Of a stretch of DNA of 64,000 nucleotides, positions 6,919-16,485 are shown in pieces; position 1 is the first letter of the stretch, and each line of letters begins with the position of its first letter. Origin of the DNA: Gimesia aquarii (GTDB taxonomy: Bacteria > Planctomycetota > Planctomycetia > Planctomycetales > Planctomycetaceae); the NCBI RefSeq assembly GCF_007748195.1, contig NZ_CP037920.1:1159536-1223535 (forward strand), in the 5' to 3' direction. The notes under the pieces were generated by a model. It worked only from the letters and a program-made list of their open reading frames with translations. It ran no database searches and was not told the origin of the DNA. The position numbers were made by a program, and so were the translations under genes.

Positions 6919-8885
6919 CGGCAACGACTTGTAAACCGACTTTCAAGAATCGGATCAAATCACTTTGGAAACCTCCCAAGCGCGTCAAAGCAGAGGAGTG
7001 GATTCCGAAGAATGTTAAAACTCCTAAAGGATCTGAGTATGAGGGATATTGTAACTATGACCTAGCCCCTCATACACGTGAAGTCTTTCGAGCATTCGAT
7101 GATCCTTCCATCCGTGAAATCTATCTGATTTGGGCGACCCGTTCTGCTAAGACGACAACAGTGACAGGCTGCATGATGCACGCCGCGGTGAATTGTCCCA
7201 AACCGATGGCCTTCGGTTCCTGCGATGAACCCTCTACCAGTCGTACCGTCGATGAAATGATCTATCCAATGCTGGAGAATTGCGCGGCGACGGTTGGTCT
7301 CATTCCAGTGAAAGGAAAACGGCCGGCGGACATGATTCTGTTTGATCGGTGTCGTGTCAGGCTGGCCTATGGTGGATCGCCGGCAACTGTCGCCGGCTAT
7401 CCTGCTTGTTACCTGTTCGGGAATGAATGGGACAAGTGGCCGCATCGCAAAAATACAGAGGCCCAGGCCGCAAATAGTTTCAAACAGAGAGCGAAAGGTT
7501 ATCCCTACGATTCAAAAGCAATCTATGAATCTACACCAGGTCACATTGAATCGTCTCGCATCTGGAAACTCAGGAATGCAAAGCGGACACAACGCCGGGA
7601 ATTTTATGTTCCCTGCCCTCATTGCTTGCATTATCAAACATTAAAGTTTGAGCAGCTCGAATGGGAAGGTAAAGGAGATCCGGAAGCGGATCCGATTCTA
7701 GCTGCAGAATCGGCCGTCTATTTATGTGAGGACTGTGGTCTGCCCATTCAGAATGATGATCGTGCGGAAATGATGCGGGCCGGAAAATGGGTTGCAGAAG
7801 GTCAGACGATCGACCGAGAAGGCCGGATCCACGATAAACCAGATGTGGAATCAGCCTATGTTTGCTTCGGACCTCTGTCCACGCTGTATTCCTTACTGAT
7901 TAGCGGTTGGGATCAAATCGTCGCCGATTACCTCGCATGTGGAGATGATCCTGACAAACTCCGCGATTTCACCAATTCTACGTTGGCCCTACCCTGGGAT
8001 CCCGCTCCGGAGGAAGCGGATCCGGAGGAGCTGGTCAGAATCCTGAGAAGTGATGAAGATCATATCGGTATTTGTCCGCTTTGGTCTCGATTCATTACGC
8101 GAGCCGTCGACGTGCAAAGTAAGTCCGCAGGTTACGAATTTCCCTGGCAAGTTTGTGCCTGGGGTGAAGGTGGCCGCGGGGCTACAGTTGATAAAGGGAC
8201 TGCATTTGGTTTTCAAGAGCTCAATGGAATTCTCAACCGTCGCGACTATCCCCACGCTGATAGTGGACCGCATCTTTACATTCCTTTCGATCTGGTCGAT
8301 TCCGGTGATGGAAATTCCACTGATGATATTTATGATCTCTGTCGCAATCGTCCCTACTGTTTTCCATTAAAGGGATCGTCGACTTCTTTAACTAAACATT
8401 ACTCGCTATCAGAAATCTCAAATGATCTCGGTAATCAAAAACAAACTGAAACAAAGGAAAGACGGTTATTGAATCGTGAAGTACTTCTTGTGATCGTCAA
8501 CTCTATGCGATCGCAATTCTGGTTACAACGGATTCTTGATGGCCGTTTGAAACCGGATGCCGTCAATCGATTTACCATTCCGGTTGAGCTGACCGACGAT
8601 TCAGACTTCCTGGAAGAGCTCCTCAATGAATATCCTGAAATCGAATACGGTCCGGACGGTTTCTATACCAAAGGCTGGAAACGCCGCACACGTAATCCCA
8701 ACGATCAGCGAGACCTGATTCGCTACAACTGGGCTGCAGCTCAGATCATCACAAATAACGGCCAGGAATGGTACCTGTTACCAGAGCGGCCCACTATCAC
8801 GGAAGAGGTACGGACGCCTCGTCGTAATAAAAAGAAGAAAAATTCACTCTTGCAAGGAGGTGGTAGACAATGGCCAGACAGGTAA
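6915..8885 (+). CDS. Terminase large subunit (GpA family)
   Basis: 656 residues, full length for the GpA family. The start is a GTG overlapping the previous stop. An ATPase centre lies near the N-terminus (LIWATRSAKTTT, about 71-82). A zinc-binding insert with CPHC and CEDC is typical of GpA proteins. The C-terminal nuclease part includes VDVQ and a conserved Asp-rich stretch. It powers DNA packaging into the prohead and cuts the concatemer. The next gene starts 16 bases before its end. Confidence 0.93.
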   Translation: MTATTCKPTFKNRIKSLWKPPKRVKAEEWIPKNVKTPKGSEYEGYCNYDLAPHTREVFRAFDDPSIREIYLIWATRSAKTTTVTGCMMHAAVNCPKPMAFGSCDEPSTSRTVDEMIYPMLENCAATVGLIPVKGKRPADMILFDRCRVRLAYGGSPATVAGYPACYLFGNEWDKWPHRKNTEAQAANSFKQRAKGYPYDSKAIYESTPGHIESSRIWKLRNAKRTQRREFYVPCPHCLHYQTLKFEQLEWEGKGDPEADPILAAESAVYLCEDCGLPIQNDDRAEMMRAGKWVAEGQTIDREGRIHDKPDVESAYVCFGPLSTLYSLLISGWDQIVADYLACGDDPDKLRDFTNSTLALPWDPAPEEADPEELVRILRSDEDHIGICPLWSRFITRAVDVQSKSAGYEFPWQVCAWGEGGRGATVDKGTAFGFQELNGILNRRDYPHADSGPHLYIPFDLVDSGDGNSTDDIYDLCRNRPYCFPLKGSSTSLTKHYSLSEISNDLGNQKQTETKERRLLNREVLLVIVNSMRSQFWLQRILDGRLKPDAVNRFTIPVELTDDSDFLEELLNEYPEIEYGPDGFYTKGWKRRTRNPNDQRDLIRYNWAAAQIITNNGQEWYLLPERPTITEEVRTPRRNKKKKNSLLQGGGRQWPDR

Positions 8886-9331
8886 AAAAACAACCATCAA
8901 AACAACAGAAGAAATCAACAAAAGAAACAGCAGCTCCAACTGCAGCCGAATTCCTTCAGCAAAAAACGGAATCCGATTCAAAACAATCTGAAAGATCAAG
9001 AGAGACCAACTCTCCGGATGTGGATCCAAAACCAGCGACTCCTCCTGTCATACCACCCGCATCGGAAGTGGATCCGAAACTAGAGACTCCTCCGATCAAA
9101 CCTCATCAGACTGAACAGAAACCGGAACAAAGTGTCCGGGAAACAATACCGGCTCCCATCATAAACAATAAAGTTCACAGTGGGGATCCCTGTGGATCGG
9201 ATAAAAAGTGTCCGGGAAAATATAGAGTCCTTTCCACAATTCGTGAGGGGAACCGTCGAACTCGATACTTTGCTTGTTCAATTTGCAATTTCAAACCTAA
9301 AAACAATAAAGAGGTTACATACATTCCATAA
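8870..9331 (+). CDS. Hypothetical phage protein with C-terminal zinc-ribbon
   Basis: 153 residues with a very strong ribosome binding site (AAGGAGGTGG). The first ~100 residues are low-complexity, rich in Lys, Gln, Pro and Thr, with a repeated VDPKxxTPP element. The last ~45 hold four cysteines (GDPC, KKCPGKYR, FACSIC) spaced like a zinc ribbon. It sits between terminase and portal, where phages often place small accessory genes. Function not recognised; nucleic acid binding is possible. Confidence 0.6.
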   Translation: MARQVKKQPSKQQKKSTKETAAPTAAEFLQQKTESDSKQSERSRETNSPDVDPKPATPPVIPPASEVDPKLETPPIKPHQTEQKPEQSVRETIPAPIINNKVHSGDPCGSDKKCPGKYRVLSTIREGNRRTRYFACSICNFKPKNNKEVTYIP

Positions 9332-9399
9332 AAATAGATCGCCAGATCTGGCAAAACGCTATTGCAGAAACCGAGCGACCCCACCCAAAGTACGACGCC

Positions 9400-9651
9400 A
9401 TGACTACTTGGCAATATGCAGATTATATGAGTGAACCAGATGTCAGTTCTCGACTGTCACGCTTGCGACTCCATATTCAGGAGGTCGCACAGCGGACGGT
9501 TGCTATTGAAGGGCGATCAAAGAACGTTTCTGCTGTGGATGCTCAGTATCTCAATTCTTTGCGATCGGAAGAAAAACAACTCACTGAAGTTGTCGATGCG
9601 GCTCAATATAGCACATTCCGTCGAAACCATGTGACATTCAGGAGAGATTGA
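9400..9651 (+). CDS. Small head-joining-type protein (gpW position)
   Basis: 83 residues, mostly helical, ending with a short segment rich in Arg and aromatics. In lambda-like phages a small protein of this size (gpW) lies exactly between terminase and portal and helps join head to tail. Position and size fit, but I see no diagnostic motif. No clear ribosome binding site precedes the ATG. The stop is 4 bases ahead of the portal start. Confidence 0.55.
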   Translation: MTTWQYADYMSEPDVSSRLSRLRLHIQEVAQRTVAIEGRSKNVSAVDAQYLNSLRSEEKQLTEVVDAAQYSTFRRNHVTFRRD

Positions 9652-9655
9652 TCGC

Positions 9656-11167
9656 ATGGTTAAGAAAAGCAAACGGAATCAAAAGCCGAGAATCGACAAA
9701 TTTGTGGACTATATGTTTCCCGGTTGGGGATTGAAGCGAGCTCAGGCACGCGCATTCCTCGCCAGTTATGATGCCGCTCAGAAGAAACGTGGCGACAAAG
9801 ATCATACTGGAAAGGATAAAGGTGGGGGATCCGGAGACGATCACATAGATCATTATGATTTATGGACGCTCCGGGAAACGGCCCGTGATCTCGATCGGAA
9901 CAACGGTCTGGCGATGGCGATCGTCGATCGCGTAATGGAAAACGTGATCAGCTCAACAGGTTTTGAATTGCGTCCTAAAACTCCGGACGAAGATCTCAAC
10001 AAACAAATCAAAGAAGATTTCTCCTATTGGATTACTCACAACCTCGACGCCTGTCGTGAATTTAGTGGTTGGTCATTTCTGCGAAATGTATTTCGCTCCT
10101 ATAAACGGGACGGTGACTATTTTCTGCAGTTTCGGCCGGAAGGTAATTGTTCGGTTATGGGCTTTGAAGGCGATCGCGTTTTGAATCCAAATGGTCAATC
10201 CGTTGGTACGATCGGAGGCCTGGAGACGATCAACGGGATCGCGAAAAAAGATGGTGTCAAAAAATTTCTGTGGGTCGCAAACAGGGCTCCCAAATCCCCT
10301 TATGTCTCTGTCAATGACGGTAAAGCTATCAGGGCAGATCGTGTGGTACAGATCTATTCTCCGCGTCGTACCACTCAGGGTCGCGGCATTCCCATCTGTG
10401 CACCGCTCATTCGTGAAATCGATGATATTGATGATCTATTAGCCTGGGAAAGACAGGCTGCAAAAATCGCTGCCTCTTTAAATATGGTCGTTAAAACCGA
10501 GAATCCGGTCGGGGCTGCTGAGTGGATGCGGACCATGTACAACAAGCGTGATGAAGATATCGACCATCTTGAAGAGCTGGATCCACTCGCTTTGAATTAC
10601 ATTCGATCGGGTGAAGAAATCCAGTCTGTCCAAAGCAATCGACCGAATAACACATTCGAATCGTTTATCATGTTACTGAATCGCTATGTGGGAATTCCGA
10701 TCGGGTTACCATTGGAATTGGTCTTACTCGATTTCAGTCATGTCAATTTTGCCAGCTCACGACAGCTGCTCAACCAGGCACAACGACGGTTTGAAATAGA
10801 GCAAGATGATTTTGCCTGGTTCTTGTTCAAAATTTATCAGTTCTGGCTCGACGTTCGAATTGAGCGTGGGTTTTATGATCGAGACAAATTGGGAGCGAAT
10901 CCATATAAGCATGTATGGGGTTTTCCGGGGTGGCCTTCACCGAATCCGCTACAGGATGCACAGGCCTGTGCCCTGGCGATTCAATATGCGTTCGGTTCTC
11001 GAACAGAATTTAATCGTCGTCGCGGTATCAGCCAGGAAGAAATCGAGCAGGAACTTGAAAGAGAAAATGTCCAACTGGTCGAACGAGCGATTCCAGTCAA
11101 AGATTCGATCGAGCCTCCAAGTCGTCGCAATCAAGAAACAAAGACGAATACACAGGAGGCAGTGTAA
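9656..11167 (+). CDS. Portal protein (lambda GpB family)
   Basis: 503 residues. The family signature is visible: RETARDLDRNNGLAMAIVDR in the first third, then WSFLRNVFRSYKRDGDYF, and a C-terminal half with NYIRSGEEI and FASSRQLLNQAQRRFE. The portal forms the dodecameric ring through which DNA enters and leaves and to which the terminase and tail attach. GGAGA precedes the ATG. The protease gene follows with no gap, as in lambda. Confidence 0.92.
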   Translation: MVKKSKRNQKPRIDKFVDYMFPGWGLKRAQARAFLASYDAAQKKRGDKDHTGKDKGGGSGDDHIDHYDLWTLRETARDLDRNNGLAMAIVDRVMENVISSTGFELRPKTPDEDLNKQIKEDFSYWITHNLDACREFSGWSFLRNVFRSYKRDGDYFLQFRPEGNCSVMGFEGDRVLNPNGQSVGTIGGLETINGIAKKDGVKKFLWVANRAPKSPYVSVNDGKAIRADRVVQIYSPRRTTQGRGIPICAPLIREIDDIDDLLAWERQAAKIAASLNMVVKTENPVGAAEWMRTMYNKRDEDIDHLEELDPLALNYIRSGEEIQSVQSNRPNNTFESFIMLLNRYVGIPIGLPLELVLLDFSHVNFASSRQLLNQAQRRFEIEQDDFAWFLFKIYQFWLDVRIERGFYDRDKLGANPYKHVWGFPGWPSPNPLQDAQACALAIQYAFGSRTEFNRRRGISQEEIEQELERENVQLVERAIPVKDSIEPPSRRNQETKTNTQEAV

Positions 11168-12061
11168 ATGGATGTTTCGTTTCTCTCTGGTGACTTAATG
11201 ATTCTTCCGGACGCACTCGAAGAAACAGCGATGTACTATCGTCAAATGATGTCGGAAAAAGCGTTCTTTGATGATGACGAGGACGAGCAGGAATTCGACG
11301 AGGTCAATCTGGAAGATTGCAAAATCATTGAGAATGTCGCGATTGTTCCTCTGCACGGTGTGATCGTGCGTTATCCCAATTGGATGACTCGTTGGTATGG
11401 AGCAACCTCCAGTGATGAGTTTGCCACAAAAATCGAAGTCCTCTCTCAAAGATCAGGAATCGATGAAATTATCATGGACGTCGATACTCCAGGTGGTGTC
11501 AATGCAGGCCTTGATGAAGCGGCCAAACGGATCAACGCTGTACGCAAAAATATTTCGATTCGTTCAGTCTGCAATGAAATGATGGCCTCGGCTGGAGTCT
11601 ATCTCGGATCCTGTGCAGACGAAATTGTTATTACTCGCAATGGACTAATCGGCTCAATCGGTGTGATCCAGGAGCGGTTCGATTGGTCTAAATATGAAGC
11701 AGAAACCGGACGCGTTACAAAGATCATTGCATCGGGAAAATTCAAAAAGACGTTTCATCCATCAGTACCTTTCAATGGAGATTATCAAGAGCACTTACAG
11801 AATCGATCGGATCGACTGTATTCAATTTTTGTAGAAGTAGTCGCGGATAACCGCAAAACTTCAGTCGATGACGTTTTGACTAATATGGCCGATGCAAAGA
11901 TTTTTACCGGACAGGAAGCCGTCGACATGGGCCTGGCCGATCGCGTGGGAACTCTAAAGCAACTGGTCGCCGAATTAACGGGACCGAATAACCATTCTTT
12001 TAATCATGGAGATGATGACGATGGCCAAGAATACGCCAGATACATCGAAAGCAGAAGCTGA
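11168..12061 (+). CDS. S49-family head maturation protease
   Basis: 297 residues. A ClpP/SppA-like fold with DVDTPGG (oxyanion region), the nucleophile in NEMMASAG (Ser141) and the general base in ASGKFKK (Lys191). An acidic stretch (34-47) precedes the domain. Lambda C-type proteases process capsid, portal and scaffold during prohead assembly. GGAGG precedes the start. The last ~40 bases overlap the scaffold-like gene in another frame, a variant of the C/Nu3 arrangement. Confidence 0.88.
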   Translation: MDVSFLSGDLMILPDALEETAMYYRQMMSEKAFFDDDEDEQEFDEVNLEDCKIIENVAIVPLHGVIVRYPNWMTRWYGATSSDEFATKIEVLSQRSGIDEIIMDVDTPGGVNAGLDEAAKRINAVRKNISIRSVCNEMMASAGVYLGSCADEIVITRNGLIGSIGVIQERFDWSKYEAETGRVTKIIASGKFKKTFHPSVPFNGDYQEHLQNRSDRLYSIFVEVVADNRKTSVDDVLTNMADAKIFTGQEAVDMGLADRVGTLKQLVAELTGPNNHSFNHGDDDDGQEYARYIESRS

Positions 12062-12584
12062 GAACACTAGTAAGAATGAAACTCTCGTGGAGAAAACTCC
12101 ATTGGGTTTGTCTGAACAACAAATGAAGAAATCCAATCCGGAAGCGGTCCAGAAAATACAGTCGGAAGCGGCTGAAAAAGCGAAGTCGGAAGCCAAAGCA
12201 GAATCCGACAAAGCATTGTCCGAGATGGAATCCGCTTTCCCCGACGATCTAGAATTTGCAATCCAGGCACATAAAGAGGGACTCTCGGTCGAACAAGCCA
12301 AAGCTAAACGCTACGACGATGTAGTCAAAGAAAATCAAACTTTGAAAGAAGAGAACGCGACGCTCAAAAAAGATGATGAAGAGTTGAAAGTTAACTTTGC
12401 TCCAGCAAATGAACCAAATGATTCTAAAACTAACGAGTCTAAGTCAGAGTCGGAGATCGACAATGACGCTGCCAGTGTCTGGAACAATATGTCCGTTGAT
12501 GAAAAAGCGGAATTCGGAAATATCAAAACTTCGTTTTTCACCTATTACAAAAAACATCCGGAAGAATTTAGTCAGAAAAAGTAA
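12021..12584 (+). CDS. Scaffold-like protein overlapping the protease gene
   Basis: 187 residues from the ATG at 12021, chosen because GGAG lies about 9 bases upstream; the frame is open to an ATG at 12006. It is acidic, Lys/Glu/Ser/Ala rich, with long helices and a coiled coil near residues 80-120, and no cysteine. These are the features of phage scaffolds, which guide shell assembly and are then removed by the protease. The gene starts within the protease gene in another frame and precedes the decoration gene. Confidence 0.6.
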   Translation: MAKNTPDTSKAEAENTSKNETLVEKTPLGLSEQQMKKSNPEAVQKIQSEAAEKAKSEAKAESDKALSEMESAFPDDLEFAIQAHKEGLSVEQAKAKRYDDVVKENQTLKEENATLKKDDEELKVNFAPANEPNDSKTNESKSESEIDNDAASVWNNMSVDEKAEFGNIKTSFFTYYKKHPEEFSQKK

Positions 12585-12666
12585 TTCTCTGAATTCAACC
12601 GTTTACTGAATATTGAAATGGAATTCGCGAACTGAAATTTCAGTTCCCCAACTAAGGATAGTTAAT

Positions 12667-13458
12667 ATGGCTGCTTTAACACAGGACACTACTTGGATTG
12701 AGTCCAGGGGTGAAGAAGCGGATTTCCCTGTAGCCGCTACCACAAATATTTATCAGGGATCAGTTGTCGGTTTGAATGCCAGTGGGTATGCACGGCCGTT
12801 TGTAATTGGCGATAAGTTCGCTGGCATCACTTTAGAAGGTCGCAACAATAATAGTAGTGTGGATGGCGATCTGAATGTTTGCTGTAAACGCGGTAAATTC
12901 TATCTGGAAGTCGCTTTGGCTGGTGTCGCTTTATCGGATGCGGTCATCGAGGCCTCGGTGTATGCCCAAGACTCCGGCACTCTTTCTCTTCGCTCTGGAT
13001 TCAAAGTTGGTAAGGTTGTCGCCTATTTGCGATCGGGAGTAGCTCTGGTTCTGTTCGAGACAAATCCACAATTCCATGTTCTGTCCGAAACCGTTGCGTT
13101 CGGTGATTTCACTGACGTAGATGCATCTGGTTACATCGATCTATCCACGCCGATTCCGGAAGGTTCCGTTGTTCTTGGCTGGCAAGCCGATGTCAAAACA
13201 GGATTCACTGGAAATACGACTGCGGTGGTTCAAGTTGGTGAGTCCGGCAATGTGGATCGGTTCTCCGCAAAACTCGACAGTAGCTGTGTTGCAGCTGATG
13301 TTGTTGGATCGGCTCCACCATCTGTTGCCGCCAATCAAGGCTATCTGGCCGCGGCGGTCACTCCGCGCGTCACAGTCACAGGAGGAACTGATTTTACAGC
13401 GATTTCAGCAGGTGAAATGGATATCAAGATTATCTATTTACCCGCGTTGCGTGTCTGA
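12667..13458 (+). CDS. Head decoration / structural protein
   Basis: 263 residues from the ATG at 12667, which has AAGGA at good spacing; an upstream Met at 12613 is less likely. It is rich in beta-strand, Gly, Ala and Val, with the pattern IYQGSVVGLNASGYARPF and GVAL typical of capsid decoration proteins. Position between scaffold and major capsid matches lambda gpD-like proteins, though it is longer. The C-terminal half may be an extra beta domain displayed on the head surface. Confidence 0.6.
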   Translation: MAALTQDTTWIESRGEEADFPVAATTNIYQGSVVGLNASGYARPFVIGDKFAGITLEGRNNNSSVDGDLNVCCKRGKFYLEVALAGVALSDAVIEASVYAQDSGTLSLRSGFKVGKVVAYLRSGVALVLFETNPQFHVLSETVAFGDFTDVDASGYIDLSTPIPEGSVVLGWQADVKTGFTGNTTAVVQVGESGNVDRFSAKLDSSCVAADVVGSAPPSVAANQGYLAAAVTPRVTVTGGTDFTAISAGEMDIKIIYLPALRV

Positions 13459-13541
13459 TTCATTTCAGTCTGATTGTTGTCATTAACCTGTCCGTTTTTT
13501 AAAGCAGACAGTTTTAACAAAAGTATGAGGAGAATTAAAAA

Positions 13542-14510
13542 ATGAGCCATACACCAACACGAGGAGGTGTCGCCAAACTAGGAGAACGCGGAATTCGTGC
13601 TTTCTTCTATGAAGGTGTGGAAGGTATCAGAAAAATCGGCTGGGTGGATCGCGTATCCACATTATTCGATTCGGATCAGGAAATCGAAGATTATCATGGG
13701 ATCGGTCATGTGCCTATGATGCGTGAGTCCGCGAACGGACGTAATGCCGAACAGCTGACAAATTTCAGTTATGAAATTAGGAACATAGAATTCGATGCTA
13801 CGGTTCGTGTCAAAAAACGTGAAATGAAACGAGATAAGGTTGGTTTGATACGTAAGCGTATGAACGAGTTGGCTCAAACCAGTGAAAAGCATTGGGCCAG
13901 GCTTTTAACAAACCTGATTGAGAACGGTGAAAACGCGCAAAGCTACGATAAAAAAATGTTCTTTGCGACCGATCATCAAGAGGGCAAAAGTCCAGTTCAG
14001 AAAAATATTATCACGGCTGCAGATTATGGGGTCTTGAATGTTGCAGATCCGACTGATCCGACGGCCGCTGAGTTAATGAAAATCTTCATGAAAGGGATTC
14101 AACATCTTTATAGTTTCAAAGATGATCAGAATGAGCCTCGTAATGAAGACGAAACTAAGTTCATCGCATTTGTACCAGTCAGTATGTGGGGTGAATCCGC
14201 TACCACAATCTCTTCGAAAAATTTGGCTGTTGCCGGTGGTGGTAACCAGGACAATCCACTTAAGGACAGTCCTGATTTTTCTCTCGATGTTGTTCCGAAT
14301 CCCCGTTTGTCATTCACAACCGATTTTGTGATGTCGATCGACGACGGACGTTCTTTCATCCGTCAAGAAGAGGAAGAATTGGATCTGGCAATCTTGGGAG
14401 AAGATTCGGACCATTATTTCAACCACAAGGAAATTATGGTGGCTGCTGAATCAACACGGAACGCCGGATATGGTCTCTGGAGTAGCTCAGTCAAACTTAA
14501 ACTCAGTTAG
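13542..14510 (+). CDS. Major capsid protein (Mu gpT family)
   Basis: 322 residues, the usual length of Mu-like major head subunits. Family marks are FYEG near the start, WVDRVSTLFDSDQEIEDYHG, RVKKREMKRDKVGLI, HWARLLTNLIENG and MFFATDHQEG. It forms the icosahedral shell with an HK97-like fold. GAGGAG lies ahead of the ATG. A Mu-type capsid combined with a lambda-type terminase, portal and protease shows the mosaic make-up of the head module. Confidence 0.92.
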   Translation: MSHTPTRGGVAKLGERGIRAFFYEGVEGIRKIGWVDRVSTLFDSDQEIEDYHGIGHVPMMRESANGRNAEQLTNFSYEIRNIEFDATVRVKKREMKRDKVGLIRKRMNELAQTSEKHWARLLTNLIENGENAQSYDKKMFFATDHQEGKSPVQKNIITAADYGVLNVADPTDPTAAELMKIFMKGIQHLYSFKDDQNEPRNEDETKFIAFVPVSMWGESATTISSKNLAVAGGGNQDNPLKDSPDFSLDVVPNPRLSFTTDFVMSIDDGRSFIRQEEEELDLAILGEDSDHYFNHKEIMVAAESTRNAGYGLWSSSVKLKLS

Positions 14511-14552
14511 CTTATCTGACTGACTTAAGTCATTTCAACATCAAATCTATTT

Positions 14553-14580
14553 AACCTGGTGACATGGATGTGACCTGGTT
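14553..14580 (+). promoter_or_regulatory. Hairpin between capsid and thioredoxin-like genes
   Basis: Arms AACCTGGT and ACCTGGTT (7 of 8 pairs) around a 12-base loop in a 117-bp gap, with no T-run. A perfect 12-bp palindrome TGACTTAAGTCA lies just upstream (14521-14532). They may cap the 3' end of the capsid message or attenuate transcription; both are inference. Confidence 0.35.
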
Positions 14581-14627
14581 GAATCTCACACTTCAAATCA
14601 AACTTTAATAACCACGGAGGGAACCCA

Positions 14628-15407
14628 ATGAAAACCTATCTCGTTTTAATTTCACTGATCATCGTAATCGCGGTGACTTTCCTTTGCAGTACTTCAGACG
14701 CCCAGCAAAACAAGTCGGATCAGTTCGAAATGCCGATCGTGCGCTCTTCACCAGCTGGTAAAGCTTCCCAGGCGAAGAAACTGCCGACTCTCTACATTTT
14801 GACGTCAAGTGGTTGTGCTCCCTGTGAGCGATTTAAAAATGAGATCCTTGGTCGGAGCGAGCGTGCCAGGTGGTTGCTCAATAATCACAAAATCCTCTAT
14901 GTGAATGTTTCCGGGTTTCCGTCTGTCATGTCCACGAATGGCAGTCAGTTTACCTGGCCGGCCGGATGTTGGAATCGAGACGCATCCCCACTCAAAGCAC
15001 TCACCGACAAACTCGGTTTTAAGGAGAAGAAAACAGTGGGAATCAAAGATCTCGAAAAAATGAACGCCGATTTGATTCTCTCGGATTTTTCCGGGATCTC
15101 ACAGGAGGTGCAGTGCATCCCGCCTAACGGTCATTTGATTACGGAACCCATCCACGTCCAGGGAGACTTCCTGGAAGATGAAAACGCAGCTTTGCAGGTC
15201 GATCGGAATTCAGAAAAAATTGAACGGACGGCTGTAGTCGATTTGCCTCGAATCATTGAAGGATCACCAGAGTTCGATCGAGAGTGGTCGTTTGTGATTG
15301 ATAACGAGACCTGGTTGTTTAACGGCGTCGGTGGAAAGGAGGCCAACGTGCAAACGGTTCTTCTGAAGATTCCGGAGCACGAACAATTCACAGGAGCTAA
15401 TTTCTAG
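14628..15407 (+). CDS. Exported thioredoxin-like protein in the structural module
   Basis: 259 residues with an N-terminal signal peptide (about 1-25). A thioredoxin-like start follows: TLYILTSSGCAPCERFKNE, with a CAPC redox pair (Cys63, Cys66). The rest does not follow the canonical thioredoxin fold closely and has two more cysteines. GGAGG lies ahead of the ATG. Thioredoxin-like proteins reduce or isomerise disulfides; the signal peptide implies action outside the cytoplasm. A gene of this kind between capsid and tail genes is unusual and is probably cargo or a factor for disulfide-bonded virion proteins (inference). Confidence 0.7.
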   Translation: MKTYLVLISLIIVIAVTFLCSTSDAQQNKSDQFEMPIVRSSPAGKASQAKKLPTLYILTSSGCAPCERFKNEILGRSERARWLLNNHKILYVNVSGFPSVMSTNGSQFTWPAGCWNRDASPLKALTDKLGFKEKKTVGIKDLEKMNADLILSDFSGISQEVQCIPPNGHLITEPIHVQGDFLEDENAALQVDRNSEKIERTAVVDLPRIIEGSPEFDREWSFVIDNETWLFNGVGGKEANVQTVLLKIPEHEQFTGANF

Positions 15408-15415
15408 GAGAAACA

Positions 15416-15925
15416 ATGCCGACTGTCACACCAACAGGCCCACTTTCGTTACCGTTCGCTGGAGCTGCAGATCTATTGGCAGCTACCCCGACTTTTCAGG
15501 CTGTTTGCGGTGTGGCGTCGGCTTCTTTGGCAAGACAAAGAATTCATATCCCGAATTATGACCTGGATAAAAACAACAATGAATGGCCGGTACCGGGAAT
15601 CATCATTGCCGATGACGATTCCAATTATCAAAGCATTAATTTCAACAGAGATCAGTCTGGATCTTTAACAGTCACGTTTTGTTTTCCTGAAAACGAGCTC
15701 TATGTCGATGATCTCCAAGATCAGATAATTGATTTCAGAAATAAATTAGGAGCGATACAAACCGAGTCGCTAAAAAAAGCCAATTCTCCGAATCCAGAAT
15801 CTACGCAAGGACATGGTTTTTTACATATTACGAATTGGGAGAAGAGATTCACACCAGCTCTATTAGGTCCTCCGGATGTCAAAGTGAAGTTTCTTCACGC
15901 AGTCTTTTCGATTGAATGGGTTTAG
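15416..15925 (+). CDS. Hypothetical neck/tail protein
   Basis: 169 residues, mixed alpha/beta, no signal peptide. GGAG precedes the ATG. The position after the head genes and before the presumed tail tube is where completion and tail-terminator proteins are found, and length fits. I recognise no family motif; context supports only a role at the head-tail junction. Confidence 0.55.
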   Translation: MPTVTPTGPLSLPFAGAADLLAATPTFQAVCGVASASLARQRIHIPNYDLDKNNNEWPVPGIIIADDDSNYQSINFNRDQSGSLTVTFCFPENELYVDDLQDQIIDFRNKLGAIQTESLKKANSPNPESTQGHGFLHITNWEKRFTPALLGPPDVKVKFLHAVFSIEWV

Positions 15926-15930
15926 AATGA

Positions 15931-16485
15931 ATGCCGATTCCAAACGTTTCCTCAACAGTTACCTTTCCGAGAGATCCCCGTTTGTATCTCAGGGATCACG
16001 GTCGGTTTCTACGCGAGGCAAATCGGCACGCGGCCGTCTATCATCACCGACAACACATTCCCCGTCACTTCGAATCGTTTGCTGCAGTAAAATACGGATA
16101 CCCGGAACGACGTTCATATGTGGGCCGTCGTCGGTACCAGGAAATCAAAAACCAGCTCGGATTGCCCCCTCTTGTCTCTCCTCGTCTGACGGGAGGACGA
16201 ACCCGCGATCATGTAACAACTCAACGCCGTGTAACGGCTACACAAAAACGAGCTCGCTTGACCATGACACTCCCCTTCCGAGGTGGAACGGGACGTTTCC
16301 GATTGCAACCAGGACAAAGAGAATTATCAGTCAATCAGAAAGTGGTGTTGCAAATCATCTCAGAGATCGAGGCGATCGCTCCAGACGAACAACGAACACT
16401 CAATTCAGAAATACATAATGATTATGCACGTCGGGCCAATCAGCCAGGCGTTCGAACAATAAAACGATTTGGAGGCAGATCATGA
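15931..16485 (+). CDS. Hypothetical basic neck/tail-completion protein
   Basis: 184 residues, very rich in Arg, with an Arg/His/Tyr-rich N-terminal half and Arg-rich patches. The stop overlaps the next ATG by four bases. The frame starting at 15912 over the same DNA is an Arg/Ser/Thr shadow. Small basic proteins before the tail tube gene often belong to the HK97 gp10 / tail-terminator group, but no motif confirms this here. Confidence 0.5.
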   Translation: MPIPNVSSTVTFPRDPRLYLRDHGRFLREANRHAAVYHHRQHIPRHFESFAAVKYGYPERRSYVGRRRYQEIKNQLGLPPLVSPRLTGGRTRDHVTTQRRVTATQKRARLTMTLPFRGGTGRFRLQPGQRELSVNQKVVLQIISEIEAIAPDEQRTLNSEIHNDYARRANQPGVRTIKRFGGRS

